Below are positions 17,043 through 25,140 of a stretch of 54,255 nt of DNA, piece after piece. The notes under the pieces are model-generated. The model saw nothing but the letters and a program-made list of their open reading frames with translations. It searched no databases and was not told the DNA's origin. The number at the start of each line of letters is the position of its first letter. The first letter of the stretch is position 1. The position numbers and the translations under genes were made by a program. Origin of the DNA: Gemella haemolysans (GTDB taxonomy: Bacteria > Bacillota > Bacilli > Staphylococcales > Gemellaceae); NCBI RefSeq assembly GCF_901873445.1, contig NZ_CABFLN010000004.1, positions 1 to 54,255 of the forward strand, read 5' to 3'.

Positions 17043-17969
17043 ATGACTGTAGAGTTAGTAGTAACACCGAAAAGTATTGATCATATTTATGAACTGATAA
17101 ATGTAGGAGCTGATAGTTTCGTTATTGGTGAAGAAAAATATGGATTACGTCTTGCTGGTGAATTTAAAAGAGACGAATTAAAAAAAGCTATCGAGATTAT
17201 TCACCAAGCAGGGAAAAAGGCATATGTTAGTGTAAATGCAATATTCCATAATGAGCATATAGATGACCTAGTTGATTATTTACATTATTTATCAACACTA
17301 AATGTAGATGCTCTAATATATGGAGAACCAACAATTATAACAATTTTAAGAGAAGAAAATCTTGATTTTAAACTTCAATGGGATCCACATACGCTAGCGA
17401 CAAATTCATTCTCTTGTAATTACTGGGGGAAACGTGGAGCGTATAGAACTTGTCTATCAAAAGAATTAACTATTGATGAAATTCTTGAAATTACAGGAAA
17501 AAGTGAATATGAGATTGAAGTACAAGTTCAGGGGATGCTTTGTATGTTCCAATCTGTAAGAAAATTGGTGGATAACTATTTTATGTATAGTGGTAAAGAG
17601 AAGTATATTGAAGAATATAGTAATTCTAAGAAACTATTCCTATACAGTCAAGATAGAAATGAACGCTATCCAATTTTTGAGGATTCGAATGGGACGCACA
17701 TCATGAGTGCAAATGATATCTGTGCTATTGAAGAATTAGATCGTCTAATCGAAGCAGGGGTAACTGCATTTAAGATTGAAGGTGTTTTAAAAGATGAAGA
17801 TTACATCACAGAGGTTGTAACTATTTATCGTGATGCTATTGATCTTTATTATGAAGATAAAGAGGCATACGAAGATGAAAAACAAGATTTCTATAACGAT
17901 ATAGAAAGAATTAAACCAAAATATAGAGAAGTAGACTTAGGATTCTTCTATAAGAAAACTATGTACTAG
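17043..17969 (+). CDS. trhP1: U32-family tRNA hydroxylation protein, first subunit
   Basis: 308 aa. The N-terminal TIM-barrel-like part (VTPKSIDHIYELINVGADSF) and central EVQVQGMLCMFQSVRKL are those of the shorter Firmicutes U32 paralog (YrrN), which with its partner hydroxylates U34 of tRNAs using prephenate. It keeps one cysteine of the U32 signature but lacks the following GxC and the CC-x2-C cluster seen in trhP2, so it probably cannot hold the Fe-S centre alone. RBS gagagg precedes the ATG. The partner gene follows after 96 nt. Confidence 0.85.
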   Translation: MTVELVVTPKSIDHIYELINVGADSFVIGEEKYGLRLAGEFKRDELKKAIEIIHQAGKKAYVSVNAIFHNEHIDDLVDYLHYLSTLNVDALIYGEPTIITILREENLDFKLQWDPHTLATNSFSCNYWGKRGAYRTCLSKELTIDEILEITGKSEYEIEVQVQGMLCMFQSVRKLVDNYFMYSGKEKYIEEYSNSKKLFLYSQDRNERYPIFEDSNGTHIMSANDICAIEELDRLIEAGVTAFKIEGVLKDEDYITEVVTIYRDAIDLYYEDKEAYEDEKQDFYNDIERIKPKYREVDLGFFYKKTMY

Positions 17970-18028
17970 TATATTCTTGAATTTTATAAAAGGATAAGGT
18001 TTCCTATGTAAAACCTAATAAAAAAGAC

Positions 18029-18065
18029 AAGGAGGATGGGTCATACTTGAATGTGACCTAAACTT
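18029..18065 (+). promoter_or_regulatory. Hairpin between Shine-Dalgarno and start codon of trhP2
   Basis: A strong SD, aaggagg (18029-18035), lies 30 nt before the ATG at 18066. Bases 18037-18045 pair with 18052-18060 (9 bp including two G·U) around a 6-nt loop cttgaa. Folding removes 24 nt and leaves an effective SD–ATG spacing of 6 nt (one base before the stem, aactt after it). An ATG inside the stem (18036) opens only a four-codon frame. See the finding on bridged initiation. Confidence 0.65.
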
Positions 18066-19337
18066 ATGGCAATACCAAATATTTCAGAAATTAGAGACGG
18101 CAAGAGAGTAATAACAAAAAAACCAGAATTACTGCTTCCTGCAGGAAACTTAGAAAAATTAAAAATAGCTATTCACTACGGAGCAGATGCTGTGTTCTTA
18201 GGTGGACAGGAGTTTGGACTTCGTAGTAACGCAGATAACTTTACAATCGAAGAGATAAAAGAAGGTTGTGAATTTGCTGCAAAATATGGAGCAGATATTT
18301 ATGTAACAGCGAATATTATCGCGCACGATGAAAACTTTGAAGGATTAGATGAATTTTTAATGGCACTTCAAGATGCAGGTGTTCGAGGAATAATCGTAGC
18401 GGATCCATACATTATCGAAAGATGTAAAGCTGTCGCTCCGAATGTAGAAGTCCATATCAGTACTCAACAATCTATCTCAAACTATAAAGAAGTTAGATAT
18501 TGGGAAAGTGAAGGAGTACACCGTGTTGTATTAGCACGTGAAACAGGATATGAGGAAATAAAAGAAATCCGTGAAAAAACAGATGTTGAGATTGAAATGT
18601 TTGTACACGGAGCAATGTGTATAGCATATTCAGGACGTTGTACTTTAAGTAACTATATGACAGCTCGTGACAGTAACCGTGGAGGTTGTTGTCAATCATG
18701 TCGTTGGAATTATGACCTTTATGAAGAAGGAACTGATGAAGATACTAGGTTATTCGATGAAGGTGCAAATCCATATGCAATGAGCCCTAAAGATTTAACT
18801 TTAATTGAAGCAGTACCAGAAATTATTGAGTTAGGTATAGATTCATTAAAAGTTGAAGGGCGAATGAAATCTATTCACTATGTTGCGACAGTTGCAAGTG
18901 TGTATAGAAAACTAATTGACGATTATTGTGCAGATCCAGATAACTTTGAGATGACACCGGAATATAAATTAGAATTATATAAATGTGCTAACCGTGATAC
19001 AGCGATGTCATTCTTCTATGAAATACCTAAGTATTCTGAACAAATGTTTGGGAATGAGGGTGGTAAGAAAACAAATTATGATTTCGTTGGACAAGTTCTT
19101 CATTATGATGAAGAAACTCAAATCGCAACAATTCAACAACGTAACTTCTTTAAAACAGGTCAAGAAGTTGAATTCTTTGGACCAGAGATTGATACGTTTA
19201 GACAAGTTATCGGTGAAATTTATGATGAAGATGGTGAATTGTTAGATGCAGCAAGACATCCACTTCAAATTATTAGAACAAAATTAGACTCTAGAGTATT
19301 TAAAAGCAATATGATGCGAAAGGAAATGGGACGATAA
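18066..19337 (+). CDS. trhP2: U32-family tRNA hydroxylation protein, second subunit
   Basis: 423 aa. The opening [20 protein letters not shown] is the U32 signature start. The region [16 protein letters not shown] (177-192) plus C208, C209 and C212 gives the cysteine cluster that binds an Fe-S centre in this family. With TrhP1 it is expected to form 5-hydroxyuridine at tRNA position 34, which TrmR then methylates. The start is supported by similarity to Bacillus YrrO in both sequence and offset, although the SD is 30 nt away and separated by a hairpin. The stop overlaps the udk start by one base. Confidence 0.92.
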   Translation: MAIPNISEIRDGKRVITKKPELLLPAGNLEKLKIAIHYGADAVFLGGQEFGLRSNADNFTIEEIKEGCEFAAKYGADIYVTANIIAHDENFEGLDEFLMALQDAGVRGIIVADPYIIERCKAVAPNVEVHISTQQSISNYKEVRYWESEGVHRVVLARETGYEEIKEIREKTDVEIEMFVHGAMCIAYSGRCTLSNYMTARDSNRGGCCQSCRWNYDLYEEGTDEDTRLFDEGANPYAMSPKDLTLIEAVPEIIELGIDSLKVEGRMKSIHYVATVASVYRKLIDDYCADPDNFEMTPEYKLELYKCANRDTAMSFFYEIPKYSEQMFGNEGGKKTNYDFVGQVLHYDEETQIATIQQRNFFKTGQEVEFFGPEIDTFRQVIGEIYDEDGELLDAARHPLQIIRTKLDSRVFKSNMMRKEMGR

Positions 19338-19963
19338 TGACTACAAAACGACCAAAAATTATCGGTATTGTTGGAGGAAGCGGTAGTGGTAAAACTACTG
19401 TTACTAAAAGAATTATAGACGAGTTAACTCAAGATAAAGTTGCTTTAATTGAGCAAGATTATTATTATAAAGACCAAAGTCACATGACAATGGATGAGAG
19501 AGTTAAGACAAATTATGATCATCCTAGCGCTTTTGATAATGAATTACTTTATAATCATTTATTAGAATTAATTGAGGGGAAAGCAGTTGAACTTCCTGTA
19601 TATGATTATGTAAATCATACTCGTAGTAAAGAACAAAAACACCAAGAACCTAAAGATGTAATTATTATTGAAGGGATGTTTGGTCTATATTCAGAAAAAC
19701 TACGTGAGTTAATGGATATTAAAATTTTCGTTGACACGCCAAGTGATCTGCGTATTCTAAGACGATTATTACGTGATATTAATGAACGTGGAAGAACTGT
19801 AGAATCAGTAATTAATCAATATTTAGTGTCTGTTAGACCAATGCATGAAAAATATATTAAACCAACTAAACAATATGCAGATATTATTGTTCCTGATGGT
19901 GGATATAACGATATAGCGATTGATATTTTAATAACAAAAATTAAATCGCTACTAGCAAAATAA
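19337..19963 (+). CDS. udk: Uridine kinase
   Basis: 208 aa; phosphorylates uridine and cytidine with ATP or GTP in pyrimidine salvage. The P-loop GGSGSGKT (13-20) is followed by the EQDYYYKD substrate segment, YDHPSAFD (lid and base recognition) and [16 protein letters not shown]. The length matches bacterial Udk. Its ATG shares a base with the trhP2 stop (taATGa), so it is translationally coupled. greA follows after 48 nt. Confidence 0.96.
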   Translation: MTTKRPKIIGIVGGSGSGKTTVTKRIIDELTQDKVALIEQDYYYKDQSHMTMDERVKTNYDHPSAFDNELLYNHLLELIEGKAVELPVYDYVNHTRSKEQKHQEPKDVIIIEGMFGLYSEKLRELMDIKIFVDTPSDLRILRRLLRDINERGRTVESVINQYLVSVRPMHEKYIKPTKQYADIIVPDGGYNDIAIDILITKIKSLLAK

Positions 19964-20011
19964 GAAAAAAAAAGATATAATATAGAGTAGACTAAAAAAA
20001 GGAGTACCACT

Positions 20012-20500
20012 ATGGCTTTAGAAGAAAAATTAGAATATCAAATGACCCAAGAAGGTTATGACAAACTTGTTGAAGAATTAGAACATTATAAAAAAGTAAA
20101 ACGTCCAGAAGTAATTGAAAAAATTAAAATTGCACGTAGTTTCGGGGACTTATCTGAGAACTCTGAGTACGATGCAGCAAAAGATGAACAAGGATTTATC
20201 GAACAAAGAATTCTAGAAATGGAACAAATGATTCGTTATGCTGTTATTATCGAATTAGATGAAAAATCAAGTGCAATTCGTCTTGGTAACACAGTAACTT
20301 ATCAAGAATTACCAGATGGTTTAACAGAAACTTATAAAATCGTAGGTAGTGCGGAAGCTAATCCATTCGAATACAAAATTTCAAATGAATCTCCAGTAGC
20401 ACAAGCTTTATTAGGAAAAGAAGTCGGAGATGTAGCAAAAGTTTCATTACCAACAGGTCCAGAAGATTCAATGGATATCAAAATTTTAGCGGTAGAATAG
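20012..20500 (+). CDS. greA: Transcription elongation factor GreA
   Basis: 162 aa; rescues backtracked RNA polymerase by stimulating transcript cleavage. The N-terminal coiled coil (about 12-80) carries the acidic tip [13 protein letters not shown], and the C-terminal FKBP-like domain has the GNTVTY and GKEVGD blocks. RBS aaaggag is 9 nt before the ATG. A tataat in the 48-nt gap after udk (gatataatatag) may give greA an extra promoter. mtnN begins 4 nt after its stop. Confidence 0.97.
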   Translation: MALEEKLEYQMTQEGYDKLVEELEHYKKVKRPEVIEKIKIARSFGDLSENSEYDAAKDEQGFIEQRILEMEQMIRYAVIIELDEKSSAIRLGNTVTYQELPDGLTETYKIVGSAEANPFEYKISNESPVAQALLGKEVGDVAKVSLPTGPEDSMDIKILAVE

Positions 20501-20504
20501 TACT

Positions 20505-21188
20505 ATGATAGCATTAATCGGTGCAATGCCAGAAGAAGTGGCTATAATAAAAGAAAAGATAGAAGATTTACAAGAAAAGAAAATAGCACATGTAACATTT
20601 TATGAAGGTAAATATGAAGGGCGAAATATTGTTCTTATGTTAAGTTTACCAGGTAAGGTGAATGCTGCTATTGCTACAACTCTATTACTAGATCACTATA
20701 AACCAAAGTATGTGATTAATATAGGTACATGTGGTGCACTGCAAGGTGATATGGAAATTGGGGACATGATTGTTGCTACAGAAGTAAGACATTTTGATGT
20801 TGACGCAACAGAGTTTGGCTATGAAATTGGTCAAGTGCCACAGATGCCGGCAGCATATAAGAGCGATGAAGAGTTACAAAAACTAGCTTCAGAGATAAGC
20901 TTACCAGATCATAATATTCATTTTGGTTTAGTGGGTACATCAGATTCATTTATTTCTAATAAAGAGTTGAAAAAAGGAATATTGAAAAACTTTCCTAATA
21001 TGCAAGTAGTTGAGATGGAAGCAGCAGCAATTGCTCAAACTTGTCACCAATTTGGAACAAAATTTATAGTTTGTCGTAGTGTAAGTGATAAAGCAGAAGA
21101 AGGAACAAGAGTTACTTTTGATGAATTCTTACAAATAGCTGCAGTAAATTCATCTATATTAACTACAGAACTAATAAAAAAACTTTAA
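20505..21188 (+). CDS. mtnN: 5'-methylthioadenosine/S-adenosylhomocysteine nucleosidase
   Basis: 227 aa; hydrolyses MTA and SAH to recycle methyl-cycle by-products, including SAH from methyltransferases such as TrmR. Active-site residues are in place: Glu in GAMPEEVA, the VVEMEAAAIAQ segment and Asp in SVSDKAEE. The start is 4 nt after greA with only a weak ggtagaa, implying coupling. A hairpin after the stop (21203-21210 with 21228-21235) probably ends the transcript, though it lacks a strong T-run. Confidence 0.96.
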   Translation: MIALIGAMPEEVAIIKEKIEDLQEKKIAHVTFYEGKYEGRNIVLMLSLPGKVNAAIATTLLLDHYKPKYVINIGTCGALQGDMEIGDMIVATEVRHFDVDATEFGYEIGQVPQMPAAYKSDEELQKLASEISLPDHNIHFGLVGTSDSFISNKELKKGILKNFPNMQVVEMEAAAIAQTCHQFGTKFIVCRSVSDKAEEGTRVTFDEFLQIAAVNSSILTTELIKKL

Positions 21189-21202
21189 AATCAATTATTA
21201 AT

Positions 21203-21235
21203 CAGCAAAGGAGGGCAAAAAGCTTTTCTTTGCTG
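21203..21235 (+). terminator. Hairpin after mtnN
   Basis: cagcaaag (21203-21210) pairs with ctttgctg (21228-21235). The loop contains an SD-like ggaggg and the palindrome aaaagctttt. There is little T-run after it, so it may be a weak terminator or an RNA element. Confidence 0.4.
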
Positions 21236-21264
21236 TAATATTTATGTGAAGTAGGAGGGAAAGT

Positions 21265-21672
21265 ATGATAACTATATTATCGAAATTATTTTTAATATTA
21301 ACATCTGAAAAACTTCCGAGTTATACTTTGAAATCAATAAAAAGTGGAGGATATACAAAAGAAGAATTAGATATAATCTGTAAAATTGTGAAAGATGATT
21401 ATACAAGATATAAAAAAGGTTTTAAAGTAGCAGTAGTAATGGTATTTTTTACAACTACACTCATATTATTCCTCGGATTATATCAAAGAGCCCCTGGAGC
21501 GTTTTTAATTGAGATGTTGATTTTGTATATTGTGATATTTACATTGATGTTTATGTTGATTTATGTACAAAAAGTCAATAAAATTCGAAAAACATTTTTA
21601 AAAGCTGTGAAAAAAGGTTATCCAGAATTATATAATGAATATGAAGATAAGTTATATGAATATGTAGATTAG
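21265..21672 (+). CDS. Uncharacterised two-helix membrane protein
   Basis: 135 aa with a clear RBS (aggaggg). Two transmembrane helices (about 53-72 and 79-104) lie between a charged N-terminal domain (LTSEKLPSYTLKSIKSGGYT) and a basic C-terminal tail ending EYEDKLYEYVD. Both soluble parts are probably cytoplasmic. I recognise no family. It stands alone between mtnN and the flippase pair, with a separate promoter downstream of it, so no functional link is implied. Confidence 0.75.
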   Translation: MITILSKLFLILTSEKLPSYTLKSIKSGGYTKEELDIICKIVKDDYTRYKKGFKVAVVMVFFTTTLILFLGLYQRAPGAFLIEMLILYIVIFTLMFMLIYVQKVNKIRKTFLKAVKKGYPELYNEYEDKLYEYVD

Positions 21673-21716
21673 TGCAATACGTAGAGTATATATTTGACTT
21701 TTAAGCATTAATTGTA

Positions 21717-21745
21717 TTGAAAAAAATGCTATAAAATGTTAATAT
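21717..21745 (+). promoter_or_regulatory. Promoter for the flippase–plsY pair
   Basis: TTGAAA (21717-21722), a 17-nt spacer and TAATAT (21740-21745), about 30 nt before the flippase ATG. Confidence 0.5.
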
Positions 21746-21778
21746 AAAGTAGATAAATATTATTTAAGGAAAATAAAA

Positions 21779-22744
21779 ATGAAAAATATTACAGAAAAAA
21801 AATCATTTAATTATTTGAAGAATATAATTCAAATAGTTTTAGGATTATTGATATTTTATTTAATTTTTTCCTATTTTAAAAAAGAGATTATTAGTTTAGA
21901 TTTTAAAAAAATACATCATCTTACCTTGACTATAGGAGAGGTGAAATTTTTAGTAGTTTTATTATTCGGTTTATTCGGTATAAGTATTTTGTGTCTTTAC
22001 GATTATTTTGTCCTTAAAGCCATCAATTTAACGAAAAATATGTCTTCATTCCGTATTTTTAAAATCAGCTTTATGACTAACACACTGAATATGGTTTTAG
22101 GTTTTGGTGGCTTTATTGGTGCTGGACTTAGATATTATATGTATAAACCTTATACAAAGAGTGGGAAAACATTAGTTACTGCAATAGGAATGATATTAAT
22201 TTCTATGCTATCAGGTATTAGCTTGTTATCAATTTTTGTGGTTCTTAATGTATTTCCAGGTCAGGCATTATATGCTGATAATAAAATTTTTTATTATTCT
22301 TTAATTCTGATGTCGTTATTTCTACCTTTGTATCTATTTTTTAATTTGAGAAAACCAAGAATTAGAACGGATAGATATTTAAGTGTAAAATTGACAGTGA
22401 TTTCTTTTTTAGAATGGGTGTTTGCGGCCCTTATTATACTAATAATTTTATATTTTTATACAGGTGATTTAGTTGCTGATAAGGAATTGCAAATAATGGG
22501 AGTTATAATAGTAGCATCTATAGTGGGATTACTAACTATGATTCCAGGAGGATTAGGTACATTTGATACATTGGTCCTAATTGGTCTTAAAAATTTAGGA
22601 ATAAATCCTGAAATAATAGGAGCTACTATTGTAATATATAGATTAGCATATTATGTGGTTCCGTTTTCTATAGGATGCCTAATGTTTCTAAATGAGGGGA
22701 TAAGAATGATAAAAATTAAATTTATGAGAGGAGAGAAGTTATGA
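21779..22744 (+). CDS. MprF-type lysylphosphatidylglycerol flippase domain protein
   Basis: 321 aa, eight or so transmembrane helices. The signatures NMVLGFGGFIGAGLRYYMY and LLTMIPGGLGTFDTLVLIG, with YRLAYYVVPFSIG near the end, are those of the N-terminal flippase half of MprF (LPG_synthase_TM family). The soluble GNAT-like synthase half that makes Lys-PG is absent; the chain stops after a basic tail (IRMIKIKFMRGEKL). It may translocate a lipid made by another enzyme, or act as a stand-alone flippase. The RBS aaggaaa is modest. Its last 4 nt overlap the PlsY-like gene, so the two are coupled. Confidence 0.8.
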   Translation: MKNITEKKSFNYLKNIIQIVLGLLIFYLIFSYFKKEIISLDFKKIHHLTLTIGEVKFLVVLLFGLFGISILCLYDYFVLKAINLTKNMSSFRIFKISFMTNTLNMVLGFGGFIGAGLRYYMYKPYTKSGKTLVTAIGMILISMLSGISLLSIFVVLNVFPGQALYADNKIFYYSLILMSLFLPLYLFFNLRKPRIRTDRYLSVKLTVISFLEWVFAALIILIILYFYTGDLVADKELQIMGVIIVASIVGLLTMIPGGLGTFDTLVLIGLKNLGINPEIIGATIVIYRLAYYVVPFSIGCLMFLNEGIRMIKIKFMRGEKL

Positions 22745-23340
22745 TTACAATGATAATTTACGCTATTATTGCATACCTTATAGGAAATATAATGGGTGGC
22801 AAGTTATTAGAAAAAATAAATAAAGAAGAATTTACTAATAAAGGATCAGGGAATGTTGGTGCAAGAAATGCAGGACGAGTTTTAGGTCCAAGATCGTTTT
22901 TATTTGTTTTAGCGGTAGATTTTTTTAAAGGGTTTTTTGTAGTTATTCTATTAAAAATATTAGATGTAGATCTTAAGATAATATATGTGTGTATAGTTTT
23001 AGTATTACTAGGACATATAAAACCTATTATCTTTAAGTTTAAAGGTGGAAAAGGAGTAGCTACTTTCTTTGGTTGTTTAGCAGCTCTGTCAATTAATTTA
23101 TTCTTAATTATGATACTTTGTACATTAGTTATTGCAATTATTGTAAAAAGTTTAACAATCGGATTTTATTCAAGTCTTCCATTTGTGACATATATTAATT
23201 ACGTAGAAAATCCATCATTTATAATTTTAGGAATATTTATGTTAGCAGTTTTATTAATAAGTGTTGTAGCTGTTAAAGATATAGAAAATTCATTTGATAA
23301 ATATTTTAGTGTAAGAAAAATAAAGAAATCAGTTCGATAG
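22741..23340 (+). CDS. PlsY-like glycerol-3-phosphate acyltransferase (divergent)
   Basis: 199 aa integral membrane protein, five to seven helices. PlsY transfers an acyl group from acyl-phosphate to glycerol 3-phosphate. The motif KGGKGVAT (101-108) is intact, but motif 1 reads GSGNVGARN (35-43) where PlsY normally has GSGNxGATN, and the second motif is GHIKP rather than GHxFP. This looks like a paralog rather than the housekeeping PlsY. The start overlaps the flippase gene by ATGA. Its stop codon lies inside the terminator stem. I name the family only and leave activity open. Confidence 0.75.
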   Translation: MITMIIYAIIAYLIGNIMGGKLLEKINKEEFTNKGSGNVGARNAGRVLGPRSFLFVLAVDFFKGFFVVILLKILDVDLKIIYVCIVLVLLGHIKPIIFKFKGGKGVATFFGCLAALSINLFLIMILCTLVIAIIVKSLTIGFYSSLPFVTYINYVENPSFIILGIFMLAVLLISVVAVKDIENSFDKYFSVRKIKKSVR

Positions 23341-23359
23341 TGAGCTGATTTCTTTTTTT
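23324..23359. terminator. Bidirectional terminator after plsY-like gene
   Basis: agaaatcagtt (23324-23334) pairs with gagctgatttc (23342-23352), followed by a T-run; the stem includes the TAG stop of the preceding gene. It may also serve the converging gene at 23362. Confidence 0.8.
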
Positions 23360-23361
23360 AA

Positions 23362-23754
23362 TTATTTAGTATTGTTATTTCGTAGTTCTTTTCTTATAAG
23401 CAGAGTACGTTTGATATTAATTACTGCATATAATAGGAGTAAGATTGCAGAAATTGAATATGCAATATATAAATATTCTACTTTTTGAATTTTCTTGATA
23501 TAACTAAACATTATTGTCAAATATAATATTAGCATTGCCGTAGTATAAATAATACTTTCTAATTTTAAAAGATTCAAGATTTTATTTGTTTTTATTAATA
23601 ATTTATCTTTTTCTTGATAATATTTTATAAAACTAACATAGATAAATACAGGAATAATTAAGTAGAGATAGAAAATATTTTTTGTATAAAATAATGTTGT
23701 TACTAGTATTGTTAGAATCGGAATAGAAATGATTAAGTATTTATTATATTTCAT
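23362..23754 (-). CDS. Uncharacterised four-helix membrane protein
   Basis: 130 aa. On this strand a strong RBS (gggagg) precedes the ATG. Hydrophobic helices fall at about 5-24, 28-43, 66-86 and 95-113, with a short basic tail (RKELRNNNTK). I recognise no domain and no neighbour clue: it converges with the PlsY-like gene and is divergent from the secreted NlpC/P60 gene. Ile/Leu/Tyr-rich composition and low GC match the surroundings, so there is no sign of recent transfer. Confidence 0.7.
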   Translation of the reverse strand: MKYNKYLIISIPILTILVTTLFYTKNIFYLYLIIPVFIYVSFIKYYQEKDKLLIKTNKILNLLKLESIIYTTAMLILYLTIMFSYIKKIQKVEYLYIAYSISAILLLLYAVINIKRTLLIRKELRNNNTK

Positions 23755-23944
23755 ATAATAACCTCCCTTTTTTATATGAAAAGTACTTTATAAAGAATAA
23801 TGGAAATAGAATTAATTAAGTTTTAAGTTTTTTATTTCAACTTCATTATAACATAGTAAACATAAGTAGGAGAATATTATCTTTCGTATTTTTGTATAAT
23901 TTTCTTTTATATAATTTAGAGAAAACATATTGTGTGATTTAAAT

Positions 23945-24026
23945 GTTAACTAAACTATAATTAAATTTCATTTTTAACTATAGTTTAAATTAGGTTTAAG
24001 TGAGTTTTAGTTTGTATCCATATAAT
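23945..24026 (+). promoter_or_regulatory. Promoter with three TTTAA direct repeats (copy 1)
   Basis: Three half-sites, TTTAAA (23984), TTTAAG (23995) and TTTAGT (24006), repeat every 11 bp, the last 15 bp before a -10 tataat (24021-24026). There is no -35 hexamer. The layout fits an OmpR-family activator; TTTAAG-N5-TTTAAG is the published CiaR box of streptococci. A homologous copy lies exactly 912 bp downstream. Confidence 0.6.
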
Positions 24027-24181
24027 ATTATTTATCAATTATAAATTTGATATTTGATGAAAACTTTGGTTATAGATACTACTAACTATTGTAGGATATG
24101 AATAACTGGAGTAAAGTACTTGGAAATAGCTAAATAAAAATATTTAGGCAAGTAGACAAAATAAATTTGGAGGCAATGCAA

Positions 24182-24742
24182 ATGAAGACTAAAAAATTAC
24201 TTATTGGAACAAGTTTAATAACAATGTTAACAACTGGAGCAGTTGGAGCGGTAACACCGATACAAAATGCTTCAGCTCATGATATATCTGCTAATCAGTT
24301 TTCTACTCAATATACTGCGACTGATACAACTCAAACAAATAATGAAGGAGAGGTATCTACTACAGTAACTCAATTGAATGCACAAGAAACTACAAATAGT
24401 CAGGTATCTTCTTCAAGCAAAGGAGCTGCTATTTATCAAGCAGCATTAAGTCAAGTAGGTGCAATTCAAGATTGTACAATGCTAGTTACAAATGCATTAA
24501 AATCTGTAGGAATAAACTATCATGATTGGCCGGTAGGTTATATGAGTTTAGGTACAATAGTATCGGCATCTGAAGCTAAACCCGGTGATTTAATTTACTA
24601 CGCCAATGGAGGTACAGGTTATGCGCATATTGCAGTCTATGCTGGTAATGGAAAAGCTGTTCATGGAGGTTGGTTAGGTAATCAAACAGTTGTTAATACA
24701 GCTAATGTGGGAAGTGAGGCTGTTTATATACGAGTTAAATAA
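24182..24742 (+). CDS. Secreted NlpC/P60-like cysteine peptidase
   Basis: 186 aa from ATG 24182, 8 nt after ggagg; the ATG at 24176 is too close. A signal peptide (MKTKKLLIGTSLITMLTTGA, cleavage probably near NASA-HD, about residue 33) is followed by a Thr/Gln/Ser-rich linker and a C-terminal NlpC/P60-like domain. The catalytic cysteine is in QDCTMLVTNAL, the histidine in YAHIAVYAG and the third residue in VHGG. Such enzymes cut peptidoglycan stem peptides. No SH3, LysM or anchor is present, so it is probably released. Its promoter and signal peptide are shared with the β-helix protein downstream. Confidence 0.8.
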   Translation: MKTKKLLIGTSLITMLTTGAVGAVTPIQNASAHDISANQFSTQYTATDTTQTNNEGEVSTTVTQLNAQETTNSQVSSSSKGAAIYQAALSQVGAIQDCTMLVTNALKSVGINYHDWPVGYMSLGTIVSASEAKPGDLIYYANGGTGYAHIAVYAGNGKAVHGGWLGNQTVVNTANVGSEAVYIRVK

Positions 24743-24986
24743 TACAATAAAACGCGTCTTGAAGTAATTCGAGGCGTATTTTTGTATTTAAATTTTAATT
24801 CTTAACATTGCATATCGAAATTAAATCTAGATATTGAATTCAACTTAAACTTTTTTGTTAACTTAAATATAATTAAATTTGAATTTTAATTATAATTTAA
24901 AGTTGATTTAATTAGTTTTAAAGTAGATAGTATATAATATATTTATCAAATAAATAATTTGAAATAAAAAGTAGGAGATGATTTAT
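24743..24986. other. Intergenic: imperfect terminator, then promoter copy 2
   Basis: An imperfect hairpin at about 24752-24786 (aaaacgcgtcttgaa against ttcgaggcgtatttt) with a T-rich 3' side is the likely terminator of the NlpC/P60 gene. The rest is AT-rich and leads into the second repeat-type promoter. Confidence 0.5.
24857..24938 (+). promoter_or_regulatory. Promoter with three TTTAA direct repeats (copy 2)
   Basis: Half-sites at 24896 (TTTAAA), 24907 (TTTAAT) and 24918 (TTAAAG) have the same 11-bp period and the same 15-bp distance to the -10 tataat (24933-24938) as copy 1. The flanking sequence is homologous to copy 1 without gaps from about gttaact onward. It drives the 35-aa peptide and probably the β-helix protein. 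Confidence 0.6.
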
Positions 24987-25094
24987 ATGTCGATTAAGAA
25001 AATAGCAAAATTACTAGCGGATAAGAAAGTTAGAAAAATAGCACGGGTGATAATAAGTCATCCCAAATTCAAGAAAATATTGAAGAGTATATAG
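24987..25094 (+). CDS. Small cationic peptide, 35 aa
   Basis: ATG 24987 has aggag 8-10 nt upstream and ends at TAG 25092. About 13 of 35 residues are Lys or Arg, with only one acidic residue. It starts MSIKKIAKLLADKKVRK and ends FKKILKSI; the Lys/Arg and Ile/Leu spacing suggests one or two amphipathic helices. There is no signal peptide or Gly-Gly leader. It lies in the leader of the following secreted protein, under the repeat-type promoter. It resembles leaderless bacteriocins or phenol-soluble-modulin-like peptides in character only. Function is unknown and expression unproven. Confidence 0.55.
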   Translation: MSIKKIAKLLADKKVRKIARVIISHPKFKKILKSI

Positions 25095-25140
25095 AAATAA
25101 ATAATAAAGAATAAACATAGCAATCTTGGAGGTAATTAGA

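Noticed and set aside
18036..18050. Four-codon ORF starting at the ATG in the trhP2 leader hairpin
   Set aside because: The SD would abut the ATG with no spacing, so initiation there is unlikely; the hairpin explanation fits better.
18985..19245. 86-codon ORF inside trhP2
   Set aside because: Lies in another frame of a well-conserved gene, with no RBS; trhP2 itself is intact.
24097..24132. Short ATG frame of about 11 codons in the leader of the NlpC/P60 gene
   Set aside because: Only a weak RBS and no resemblance to the 35-aa peptide in the paralogous leader.
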